Source: a candidate division WOR-1 bacterium RIFOXYB2_FULL_45_9 (GTDB lineage: Bacteria; Margulisbacteria; WOR-1; O2-12-FULL-45-9; XYB2-FULL-48-7). From it: a stretch of 64,000 bases of DNA. The notes beneath the pieces are model-generated. The model was not told the DNA's origin and made no database searches. It was given only the letters and a program-made list of their open reading frames with translations. Numbering within the stretch: position 1 is the first letter of the stretch; each line of letters begins with the position of its first letter. The stretch spans positions 541,277 through 605,276 of the forward strand of contig MEUD01000001.1 in NCBI GenBank assembly GCA_001771575.1. The letters are read 5' to 3'. Shown here piece after piece: positions 39,417 through 47,687 of this stretch. A program made the position numbers and the translations under genes.

Positions 39417-40004
39417 TTAGAAAAGCCAATTAATTATTCTGGTCAACCAACCGGGAGTTTCTGAATCGGCGACCGAGCCGGTCCCCTTGACCGAGACGCT
39501 CGCGTTAGCCACCTGATAGGAATAAACCGTGTTCGTGTTGGAAATGTCTTTGGTCCGGACCAGCCCGGTAAGAGTGATCTCCTGGAGTTCATTGTTCACT
39601 TCAACTTTGTGGTGCCCCTCGATCGATAAAATGCCGTTCGGCCTGATCTCGTTGATCCAGGCGGCAAATCTGGCCTGAACATTGCTCCCTCTGGTCGTTT
39701 GCCCCCCCCCGTCGTATTTGTTGGCTAGGTTGACCGTCGCCGAATTGTTGGAGCCTAAAACCGGCGCCAGCCTGGCAAAGGTCTGGGTGTATTTAAACGA
39801 AAGGTCGTCTTTGACGTCGGTCTTGGTATTGGCCAGGTTCCTGGCGTTGGAGTTTTCCAGGATAATAACATTGATCAGGTCCCCGATCTTATATGGTTTC
39901 TGGGGAGAGTAAGGAGAAGCGCCTTTTTCGCTCCAGAGCGAATCGGCGGTCGCCGCTCCAGCGACAAAACAACAAAGCGACAAAACAACAAATAGTTTTC
40001 TCAT
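39417..40004 (-). CDS. flgH: flagellar L-ring protein FlgH
   Basis: YKIGDLINVIILENSNARN...; NGILSIEGHHKVEVNNELQEITLTGLVR. Confidence 0.9.
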   Translation of the reverse strand: MRKLFVVLSLCCFVAGAATADSLWSEKGASPYSPQKPYKIGDLINVIILENSNARNLANTKTDVKDDLSFKYTQTFARLAPVLGSNNSATVNLANKYDGGGQTTRGSNVQARFAAWINEIRPNGILSIEGHHKVEVNNELQEITLTGLVRTKDISNTNTVYSYQVANASVSVKGTGSVADSETPGWLTRIINWLF

Positions 40005-40711
40005 TTCAATTCCACCTCAACTTCCTTTTCTGATAAAACCTTACCGAACAAGATCTTCGGGGAATCCTTTTTTCTGACCTTGATCTGCTCGCCCAGATAC
40101 CCGTTCTCCAGCGCCACCCCATCGGCCCTGATCCCGATATCAGACGCCAAAACAACAATGCTGACTTCGCTCCCGGTCCGGATCACCGCCGGATCGCCGA
40201 TCATCCATTCAAAAACCGTGCTCCCGGCCGGGACTGGGATCTTGGTCTCCTTGCCGAGCATATTGTCCATTTCGGTCAAATATTTCCGCGGCAGCATCGC
40301 GACGTCTCTAACCTCGAACCTAAGATCGTCGGCCTTCAAGTCTTTGTTGCGCGGAATTTTTTTGGCCGCGACCACGATCTTTTTTAAGACTTCGACTTTA
40401 GCCCGAACAAAGATCTTGCTCGCTCCCGACACGGTCTTGACCTCAACGGGAAAGATCACGTTGCCGACCGGCTTAAAATCGGAAAAAACCGCCAGGACCT
40501 TACAGACAGCCGACGGATCATCCAGATCCAGGGAGGCGGAGTCCTTATCGTTAAGCTTGATCTCGACCCGCATTTCGCTCCTTGAGAAATCAGGATACCT
40601 GGTCTCGACGAACGACTTGATCGCTTCAACGATCTTTTCTTCCACCGGCGAAGCATAAGCGGCGCCGGCCGCGAAAAAAAACAGCAAACATACCGCGAAA
40701 ATTCTTTTCAT
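40001..40711 (-). CDS. flgA: flagellar P-ring assembly chaperone FlgA
   Basis: signal peptide; SAF-like RNKDLKADDLRFEVRDVAMLPRKYL...GSTVFEWMIGDPAVIRTGSEVSIV. Confidence 0.85.
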   Translation of the reverse strand: MKRIFAVCLLFFFAAGAAYASPVEEKIVEAIKSFVETRYPDFSRSEMRVEIKLNDKDSASLDLDDPSAVCKVLAVFSDFKPVGNVIFPVEVKTVSGASKIFVRAKVEVLKKIVVAAKKIPRNKDLKADDLRFEVRDVAMLPRKYLTEMDNMLGKETKIPVPAGSTVFEWMIGDPAVIRTGSEVSIVVLASDIGIRADGVALENGYLGEQIKVRKKDSPKILFGKVLSEKEVEVELK

Positions 40712-40716
40712 CAGGT

Positions 40717-41514
40717 TTATTGCTTCATTTTATCGAGCGAAGCAAGCATCCCCTCATAGCTTTGGACCGCTTTGGTCACCGTATCGAAAACCCGCTGGGC
40801 CATGACCATCCGCATCATTTCGGAAATAACGTCAACGTTGCTCTGCTCCAGCGAATACTGGTTGATCGAACCGTAACCGTCGGCGTTGGCGACACCAAGC
40901 ACCGGCTCCCCGGAGGCCTCGGTCATTTGATAAATGTTTTGCCCAAGCGATTTCAGCCCGGCCTTATTGGTAAAGCGGGCCAGGGTAAGCTGGCCGACTT
41001 CGGTCAGGTCTTTTTCGTTATTGCGCGCGATCATGATCGTTCCGTCCTGGCTGATCGTCACGCTGGTCGTGTCGCTGGGAATGACGACCCCCGGCTCCAG
41101 AATACGACCGTTGGGGTTGACCAGGTTCCCGGCATCATCGACCCGAAAATTACCGGCCCGCGTGTAGGCTGGCGAACCGTCGGGCATTCGGACGACAAAA
41201 AAACCTTCACCCTGGACCGCCAGGTCGAGTGGATTATTGGTGACTTCGATCGCCCCCTGGGTGTGGTCCTTGGGAGTGGAAGCGATCCGCACTCCGGTCC
41301 CGTATTCCACGTTCACCGGAGTATTTTCCGACCCGGAGATCTCTTCATAGAGCATGTCCTTGAAACTTTTTTCAACGTAAAACAGCGACTCCATCTCCGC
41401 CCGGCCTTTCTTAAAACCGACCGTTTTGGCGTTGGCCAGATTATTGGTGATGTCGAGGATCTCGTCTTGAATGGTATCAAGTCCGGTGGCGGCGACATAA
41501 AGCGGTTGAAACAT
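40717..41514 (-). CDS. flgG: flagellar distal rod protein FlgG
   Basis: MFQPLYVAATGLDTIQDEILDITNNLANAKTVGFKKGRAEMESLFY; start revised, GGAGG SD. Confidence 0.9.
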   Translation of the reverse strand: MFQPLYVAATGLDTIQDEILDITNNLANAKTVGFKKGRAEMESLFYVEKSFKDMLYEEISGSENTPVNVEYGTGVRIASTPKDHTQGAIEVTNNPLDLAVQGEGFFVVRMPDGSPAYTRAGNFRVDDAGNLVNPNGRILEPGVVIPSDTTSVTISQDGTIMIARNNEKDLTEVGQLTLARFTNKAGLKSLGQNIYQMTEASGEPVLGVANADGYGSINQYSLEQSNVDVISEMMRMVMAQRVFDTVTKAVQSYEGMLASLDKMKQ

Positions 41515-41530
41515 ATTTTTTCCTCCCTGA

Positions 41531-42268
41531 TTATTGCGTCGGCTTGCCAAGCTCCATGGCCCGGGACAGATTTTGATCGCGCGTGGAAATAACCTTGCTC
41601 ATTACTCCGTTTAGCCGCTCCACCTGCATCATTTCCATCATCTGGTCGACGATACTGGCGTTTGACGACTCGACGTACCCCTGGATCAACCTGGGATCGT
41701 CGACTTCAGTCAAGACGGAAAGAGAAGAGCTCTTTTTAAACAGCGCGCCGTTGAGAGAGGTCAGCGAATCGGTCCCTTCCGGCTTGACCACCTGCAAACG
41801 ATCGACGACCGTTCCGTCGACCTTAATTTCACCTTCCTGCGTAAACTCCACATCAGACCCGGGGGTCACCACGACCGGCCCCATTTTTCCCAGGACCGGA
41901 AGATTGCCGGCGACCGTGATCAACCGGCCGTCCTTATCAAGACGAAAACGACCATCTCTGGTATAACCTTCACCCCAGGGACCGGAGACCACGAAAAAGC
42001 CCTCTCCCCCTAGGGCGACATCGAGTTTATTGTTGGTCTTGACCAGCGCGCCGCTGGCGGACCGGTAATGGGTGCTTTCGACTTGCGGCTTCATTGAGGA
42101 GATCTTGTTCTGGGCGCTTTCCAACTCAAGGGGGAACCCTCTGACCACCACTTCAGATTTTTTGTAACCGGGAACTTCCGCACCGACCATGTTGTCCATC
42201 AGCTTTCTTACGCGTTGATCCGCAGTTTCCAGGCCGGCGCTTCCAATCTCGAGGATGCGGTCTGTCAT
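41531..42268 (-). CDS. flgF: flagellar hook-basal body protein FlgF/FlgG paralogue
   Basis: SGALVKTNNKLDVALGGEGFFVVSGPWGEGYTRDGRF; YVESSNASIVDQMMEMMQVERL. Confidence 0.83.
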   Translation of the reverse strand: MTDRILEIGSAGLETADQRVRKLMDNMVGAEVPGYKKSEVVVRGFPLELESAQNKISSMKPQVESTHYRSASGALVKTNNKLDVALGGEGFFVVSGPWGEGYTRDGRFRLDKDGRLITVAGNLPVLGKMGPVVVTPGSDVEFTQEGEIKVDGTVVDRLQVVKPEGTDSLTSLNGALFKKSSSLSVLTEVDDPRLIQGYVESSNASIVDQMMEMMQVERLNGVMSKVISTRDQNLSRAMELGKPTQ

Positions 42269-42302
42269 GGTGGAAAAATTATAGACTGGCGGTATCTAAA
42301 AG

Positions 42303-42962
42303 TCAAACAAAGAAATTACGATAAATCCGTTCGGCCTCGGCCTGATATTTTTCTTTGATCTTCAAAAAATGGACCAGGTATGGAGCGGCATCGGCTTTAA
42401 ACCAATCAGTAATGATCTTTTCGCTCACTTCAACATGGAACTGCAAACCGTAGGCACGGTCCCCAACGGAAAAGGCCTGACGCTCGACTTCGGAACCGAT
42501 CGCCAGAAGCGTCCCGTTCTCCGGCAGATCAAAAGTGTCGCCATGCCACTGAAAAACCTCAAGGCTCGGAGAACTTCCGGCAAATAAGGGGTCATTTTTA
42601 CCCGACCCGGTCAAATCAACCGTTCCCCAGCCGACCTCTTTTTTAGCTGCCCGATAGACTTTGGCCCCGGCCGCTTTGGCCAGCAACTGGGCACCGAGAC
42701 AAACCCCTAAAAATGGGACCTTCTCGCCAATGATCCGCTTAATGAAGAGATCCTCTTCGGCTAAAAATGGGTAACGCTCTTCTTCATAAACGTTCATCGG
42801 TCCCCCCAAAGAAACGACCGCGTCCGCTCCGGTTATTTTTTCAGGGAAACGGTCCCCCCGCCAGGCTTCGATCGTTTGAAAAGGAAGCCCTCTCTTGACC
42901 AGGAATTCTTCGATCGTCCCCGGCCCCTCGCTTAATTCGTGTTTAATAAAATACGTTGTCAT
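42303..42962 (-). CDS. type 1 glutamine amidotransferase (GMP synthase-like)
   Basis: VSLGGPMNVYEE, FLGVCLGAQLLAKAAGAKV, LQFHVEV. Confidence 0.88.
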   Translation of the reverse strand: MTTYFIKHELSEGPGTIEEFLVKRGLPFQTIEAWRGDRFPEKITGADAVVSLGGPMNVYEEERYPFLAEEDLFIKRIIGEKVPFLGVCLGAQLLAKAAGAKVYRAAKKEVGWGTVDLTGSGKNDPLFAGSSPSLEVFQWHGDTFDLPENGTLLAIGSEVERQAFSVGDRAYGLQFHVEVSEKIITDWFKADAAPYLVHFLKIKEKYQAEAERIYRNFFV

Positions 42963-42972
42963 GGTAAAAAAA

Positions 42973-43000
42973 GGGAGCTTGCCGCTAGCGACAAGCTCCC
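42973..43000 (-). terminator. intrinsic terminator (14-bp arms, one mismatch, then T7)
   Basis: minus: GGGAGCTTGTCGCTAGCGGCAAGCTCCC TTTTTTT, directly upstream of ATG 42962. Confidence 0.85.
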
Positions 43001-43020
43001 AATTATAGCAAGTTCATTGA

Positions 43021-43317
43021 TTAAGATACTACCACCCTCTGCCGCTCCACCAGCTCTCCCTTTTTCCCCTTGTTCCAACCGGAAACTTTGGAGAAATAGC
43101 CGGTTATTCTGGTGATCTGATCGACGTTCCTGCCGCCGATCAAAACCTGCTCCAGCTTTTGCGGAGTCAGTTCGGCCAGCGCTCTAGGTTCGATCCGGAC
43201 CTTGTCATTTTGCCCATCGTAATGGGTATGGCGAAGATAGATAATCCCGTCATCGTCATAGGTCCATTCGATCTGCTGATTGTTTTCCAAAAAGGTGCTC
43301 AATTCATCGATAGTCAT
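43021..43317 (-). CDS. small protein resembling the C-terminal region of anaerobic ribonucleotide reductase NrdD
   Basis: VDQITRITGYFSKVSGWNKGKKGELVERQR; start revised to MTIDELST with GGAGGTG SD. Confidence 0.55.
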   Translation of the reverse strand: MTIDELSTFLENNQQIEWTYDDDGIIYLRHTHYDGQNDKVRIEPRALAELTPQKLEQVLIGGRNVDQITRITGYFSKVSGWNKGKKGELVERQRVVVS

Positions 43318-43337
43318 TTTTTTCACCTCCTTTCTTT

Positions 43338-43733
43338 TTAAACGGTCAACATGTCGTGAATAGATCGCTCGGCGAGCATCTGCTTCATCATTTTCTGCAC
43401 GGAGCACAAGGTCTTGCGGACCCGGCACTTAACGCTGAAACGGCAATTTTTCCTGTTGAACAAACAGTGGTTGAGCATGATCGGCCCTTCGACCGCTTCG
43501 ATCACTTCGACCAGGCTGATCTTTTTTGGGTCGCGGGCCAGCTTCAACCCTCCCCCTTTTCCTTTGCGGGTCGAAATGAACCCCCGCCGTGCCAAAAGCC
43601 TGGTAAGTTTGTTGAAATGGTTGAAAGGAATGTCGATCTCTTCGGCCAGAGGACGGCTCTGGGCGCCGCCATCAAGAGCCGCAAGCTTGACCAGGAGCCT
43701 TAGCGAATAATCAGCCGCTCGTGTAATATTCAT
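43338..43733 (-). CDS. Rrf2 family transcriptional regulator with Cys cluster
   Basis: MNITRAADYSLRLLVKLAAL; GKGGGLKLARDP; CLFNRKNCRFSVKC. Confidence 0.88.
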   Translation of the reverse strand: MNITRAADYSLRLLVKLAALDGGAQSRPLAEEIDIPFNHFNKLTRLLARRGFISTRKGKGGGLKLARDPKKISLVEVIEAVEGPIMLNHCLFNRKNCRFSVKCRVRKTLCSVQKMMKQMLAERSIHDMLTV

Positions 43734-43749
43734 AATATGCGCATGTTAT
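43732..43749. promoter_or_regulatory. 18-bp near-perfect palindrome ATAATATGC/GCATGTTAT over the rrf2 start and -10
   Basis: one mismatch per half-site; promoter TTGACA (43766-43771) -17- TAACAT (43743-43748). Confidence 0.65.
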
Positions 43750-43766
43750 ACTTATTATGGCAACCT

Positions 43767-43790
43767 GTCAAGCGGGAATTTCCGCTTGAC
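43767..43790. other. perfect 9-bp stem-loop GTCAAGCGG/CCGCTTGAC containing the rrf2 -35
   Basis: inverted repeat read directly; no T-tract on the minus strand. Confidence 0.6.
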
Positions 43791-43804
43791 GGGATTTACT
43801 TCAA

Positions 43805-44215
43805 CTAGAACTTATATCCGAGCTGGACCTGAATTTTTGCCGGATCGACGATATCGATCCCCGCCTCAACGAACATTGGCGGACGGCCAAAGACATTATC
43901 AAACACAAAAGAGAGGGCCAGTCCGGCTTTTGTATCGTTATTGCCGAAATACCCAACAATACCTAAGCCAAGAGAAAGAGGCATTCTCCCCATACTGGAC
44001 AAGGCAAACTTGCCTCCGGCGAAAGCGATCATCGGGTTCCTTCCGGTGTTCGCTTCCATCCCAAAACGGAGGCTCGCTCCGCTCCCCAGATATTCCTGGA
44101 AGATCAGACCCAAAGCCGCCCCATCGCGAATGCCGCCGACCATCGCCGGCTGAAGGGCAAACGATCCGGAAGCGAGAACGATTACGGAAACCAACATAAC
44201 GATTACTTTTTTCAT
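43805..44215 (-). CDS. hypothetical small secreted/outer-membrane protein
   Basis: signal peptide MKKVIVMLVSVIVLASGSFA; aromatic C-terminus QVQLGYKF. Confidence 0.5.
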   Translation of the reverse strand: MKKVIVMLVSVIVLASGSFALQPAMVGGIRDGAALGLIFQEYLGSGASLRFGMEANTGRNPMIAFAGGKFALSSMGRMPLSLGLGIVGYFGNNDTKAGLALSFVFDNVFGRPPMFVEAGIDIVDPAKIQVQLGYKF

Positions 44216-44229
44216 TTTTTTCCTCCTGT

Positions 44230-45471
44230 TTATTTTAACCGTTCATATCCCAGCGAAAGATAATACTGATCGGCTCGGGCCAAATTCTCGATCGCCGACA
44301 AAAACTGGACCAGCGCCAATCTCGCCGCGTTCGCTTCTTCCGATTTAACGTCCTTTAACTGCGTGATGTTGGAAAAATACAGGTCGGCCCGCTCCTGCGC
44401 GTTGACGATCTCCGGCATCAACTCGGTCAGCCCCCGGTACTGGGCGTCAAGCCGGCTTCGCCAGCCGCCCGGGTCGACATTTTGCGGCGAATATGCAAGG
44501 ACCGAAAACTCGGTCGCCTCATCGCGCATCGCTAAAGCAACCTCATCAAGCCGGTCGGCCAGGTCTTTGCGCTCGGCAAAAGCGCTCGCCTTGGCCGCGT
44601 TCGCCAGATGAGGACCCGAATTCCTTTGCAGGAGCTCCTTAACTTCGGTCAACAAAGATTTGATCTCCCCTTCTTTTTCGAACGTTTTATGCAATTTACC
44701 TCCCCAGCCGACCAACTTGTCGTCGCCGCTCAAGTTGACGTATACCGGGGAAAAATAGGCCGACAGCGCGGCAAAGCCCCTTTCGTTAAGATATTCTTTT
44801 ATGTCGCCTCTCCCTAATATCGGATCGATCGAAGCGATCGCCAGGTCAAGCTCTTTGACGATCCGTTCGTCGTAGGTCGAGGTTGAAATATCGCGCCAGA
44901 TCAGAGCCAGCCATTTATAAAGAAGGGCTTTTTCGTAGCGGGCGGCGATCCAGCGGGGAGAGTTCTCGGCAAAGACCGGGAATTTATCCAGCTTAGGAGG
45001 GACCAAAGAAACGTAGAACTCCCTGGCCGCCTCAAGCTCACTCCCGGCGATCATCGGCCTGACCTGCACCCGATACTTGGTCAGGGCGAACCCGCGCAGA
45101 TCGTAGTACTTCCAATTCCCCAACAGATCGGTCTTGCTCTGCCGCTGGCTGTTTGACGACATAACCGATAATTTTTCAATCGAGGTGTCGACCCATTGCC
45201 AATGGGCGAAATCGAAATATTCCAGGGTCGGCTCCAGCGGAAGCTGGCTTTCGCTATAGTTCCTGATCTCCCAGCTTAAAAGAAACGATGGTTTGTTGTC
45301 GATCAAAGCGAGGCCGGGAGGCAAAAGAAGCGAGCCGCTCCACCGGACCTCGGCCGTGCCGTAAGGCGGCGGGGCCAGGTCAAGGTACAATTTCCCCAGA
45401 TCAAGCTCCGCTCCCCAGGCAAAACGGCCGCAGACCACCGCTAAAAGGAAAGATAATAATATTTTTTTCAT
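44230..45471 (-). CDS. hypothetical secreted protein
   Basis: signal peptide; intact ORF within a co-directional operon. Confidence 0.5.
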   Translation of the reverse strand: MKKILLSFLLAVVCGRFAWGAELDLGKLYLDLAPPPYGTAEVRWSGSLLLPPGLALIDNKPSFLLSWEIRNYSESQLPLEPTLEYFDFAHWQWVDTSIEKLSVMSSNSQRQSKTDLLGNWKYYDLRGFALTKYRVQVRPMIAGSELEAAREFYVSLVPPKLDKFPVFAENSPRWIAARYEKALLYKWLALIWRDISTSTYDERIVKELDLAIASIDPILGRGDIKEYLNERGFAALSAYFSPVYVNLSGDDKLVGWGGKLHKTFEKEGEIKSLLTEVKELLQRNSGPHLANAAKASAFAERKDLADRLDEVALAMRDEATEFSVLAYSPQNVDPGGWRSRLDAQYRGLTELMPEIVNAQERADLYFSNITQLKDVKSEEANAARLALVQFLSAIENLARADQYYLSLGYERLK

Positions 45472-46403
45472 TTCTTAACCACCCGATCAAAGAATTTAAC
45501 GGTCCGCTCCATAACTGCCGGCCAGGCGGCGGCAAACTCATGAGGCTCCCCCGGGTATCCGTAGAATGATACCTCTTTTCCATTTTTTTTCAAGGCCTGG
45601 TCGGTTCGCTTCGACCAGTCAATCGGGACCGACTGATCGGCGGTCCCGTGATGGATCATGACCGGGGCCAAGACCTTATCAAAATAATTGATCGCCGAGA
45701 GTCGGCCCCAAAATTCCGGATTGCTTTCCGGCGACCCAAAGCGAGCAAGGATCCTTTCGGCGATCGCCTGGTTCCCTTTGCGGCGCCAGAGCCAGCGCGA
45801 GAAATTATCGCGGTAATCGGCGCTGACCGGAGCGAAAAGGACCGCCGCTTTCACCAGTTCCGGCCTGGTCACCAAAACATTGAGCACCACCCCGCCACCC
45901 ATGGAGTGGCCAAGCATACCGATCCGCTCCCCGTCAAAAAAGGGATAGTCGCTCCGCTTAACCGCCAGAACAGCGTTGATGGCGTCTTCAACGTAACCGA
46001 GGCGGAACCCGGCGTCAACATCGTCGTCTTTATCGGAGAAGGCGTGGTTGCGGTAGTCGGGATGGATCACAATATAGCCGCGGCGGGCCAAATAATCCTG
46101 TTCCCGCTTCAACCCGCGGCCGTTGGTATATATCTTTGGATTGATGTAGCCGTGGTTGAGGATCAGGACCGGAAAGGGCCCCTTCCCGGAGGGAACATTC
46201 ATGATCCCCGATATTTTCAGGTCATTACTATAGTATGTAATGTAATAGCGGGTATATTTTGCGTTTCTGGCCAAGACCCGCCCAAGCTTAAGATCGCGGC
46301 CGACCAGGCTTTTCTCCATCAAACCCGGCAGAGACGGCGAGCTCTCTCCAAAAACAGGAAAGACCAAAAGGAAGAGTAAGATCGCGGCTATTGGCAACTG
46401 CAC
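45468..46403 (-). CDS. alpha/beta hydrolase (prolyl oligopeptidase/acetyl esterase-like)
   Basis: GMLGHSMGGGVVLNVL nucleophile elbow; HHGTADQSVPIDWSKR; GEPHEF. Confidence 0.82.
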   Translation of the reverse strand: MQLPIAAILLFLLVFPVFGESSPSLPGLMEKSLVGRDLKLGRVLARNAKYTRYYITYYSNDLKISGIMNVPSGKGPFPVLILNHGYINPKIYTNGRGLKREQDYLARRGYIVIHPDYRNHAFSDKDDDVDAGFRLGYVEDAINAVLAVKRSDYPFFDGERIGMLGHSMGGGVVLNVLVTRPELVKAAVLFAPVSADYRDNFSRWLWRRKGNQAIAERILARFGSPESNPEFWGRLSAINYFDKVLAPVMIHHGTADQSVPIDWSKRTDQALKKNGKEVSFYGYPGEPHEFAAAWPAVMERTVKFFDRVVKK

Positions 46404-46418
46404 CTGACTATTCTGCCA

Positions 46419-47687
46419 TTAAAATATCGGTTTGCCAACCACCTTATTTATCTTCGCTTTAGCGATCTCAAGATCGTACTTTGCCCCCCAGAGAGTGTTC
46501 TCGGCGGCGGTAAGAGCGGTCCGGGAATCGAGCAGGGACAAGAAAGTGGTGATATGCTGTTCATAGTTGACCTCGCTAAGCCGCATCGTCTTTTGCGCCA
46601 GGTCAGCAGCCGCCTGGGCGGCGGCGATCTGTTCTTCCGCCGCCTGATATTCCAGGTTGGCGGAGCGGACCTCAAGTTCGATCCCATCGCGCAATTGGTC
46701 CCCCTGCGCCCGGGCGGCTTGATAGCCGGCCTCGGCTTCCGCCACTTTCCCCCTGGTCTCAAAACTGTCAAAAATATTCCAGGAACCGCTTAAAAACACC
46801 TGCCAGGAATCCAGGTCAAGGTTCAGGCCGGCCGCTGGATAATACGAGATAGACCGGCCGCTGGAGCCGACCAGCATGAATGACGGCCAATAATTGGCCG
46901 CCGCCAGACCGACGCTCTCTTTGGCAATGGTCAGCCCTTCCCGAAATGAACGATAATCGGGCCGCTCGGCCAAAGCCTGGGCCAGGAGCTCCGAAAAAGC
47001 GGGAAGGCTTGACGCGCCGGTAAACGAGATGTCTTCGAGCTCCCGCTCTGAAACGCTCCCTCCACCCAATAAATTATTGAACGCCGCTTCCGCCAACTGC
47101 AAGCCGGAACGAGCTTTGATCCTAGCGACTTTGTTATTTAAAAGCTCGGTTTCGATCCTCATGACCCCTTCCCGTCCGATAATACCGGAATCATAATAGA
47201 TCCGGGAAAGCTTCAGGTATTTCTCCAGCGACTCCCCCGCTTTTTCGACGACCTGTTTCCCTTTCCGGGCTTTGAGAACGCCGTAATAAGCGCTGGTAAC
47301 GGAAAAAGCAACATCGCTTTCGGTCCGGCGCAATTCTTCCCGGGCACCTCTGTATCCCGCGCCGGCGATGGTCAACAGCTTCGGCAAACTGACGATAAAG
47401 ACCGGCTGGGTGAGCGATAAAGTGTAAGTTTTTATGTCGGCCGCTTCATTGGGAGGAACGATCGACTCCTGATAATACTTCCCAACTCCCCCTTCCAATT
47501 TGAGCCGGGGGAAAAGGGCCGATCTCGCCTGGACCAGCCTGCTGGAAGCGGCGTCAAGGGTCGCTCTCGCGGCGATAACCCGAGGGTTTTTGGCCAGGGC
47601 CAGCTCGACCGAGTCGTTCACGGTCAAAGCGCCGGCGGGACCGATCAGCCCCAAAACAACGATCAACAGGCACGCTATTTTCCTCAT
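46419..47687 (-). CDS. TolC family outer membrane efflux protein
   Basis: LTVNDSVELALAKNPRVIAARATLDAASSRLVQARSALFPRL; start revised to MRKIACLL. Confidence 0.88.
   Translation of the reverse strand: MRKIACLLIVVLGLIGPAGALTVNDSVELALAKNPRVIAARATLDAASSRLVQARSALFPRLKLEGGVGKYYQESIVPPNEAADIKTYTLSLTQPVFIVSLPKLLTIAGAGYRGAREELRRTESDVAFSVTSAYYGVLKARKGKQVVEKAGESLEKYLKLSRIYYDSGIIGREGVMRIETELLNNKVARIKARSGLQLAEAAFNNLLGGGSVSERELEDISFTGASSLPAFSELLAQALAERPDYRSFREGLTIAKESVGLAAANYWPSFMLVGSSGRSISYYPAAGLNLDLDSWQVFLSGSWNIFDSFETRGKVAEAEAGYQAARAQGDQLRDGIELEVRSANLEYQAAEEQIAAAQAAADLAQKTMRLSEVNYEQHITTFLSLLDSRTALTAAENTLWGAKYDLEIAKAKINKVVGKPIF

Noticed and set aside
40720-41592. 290-aa plus-strand ORF opposite flgG
   Set aside because: Shadow ORF with no recognisable domain; flgG is unambiguous
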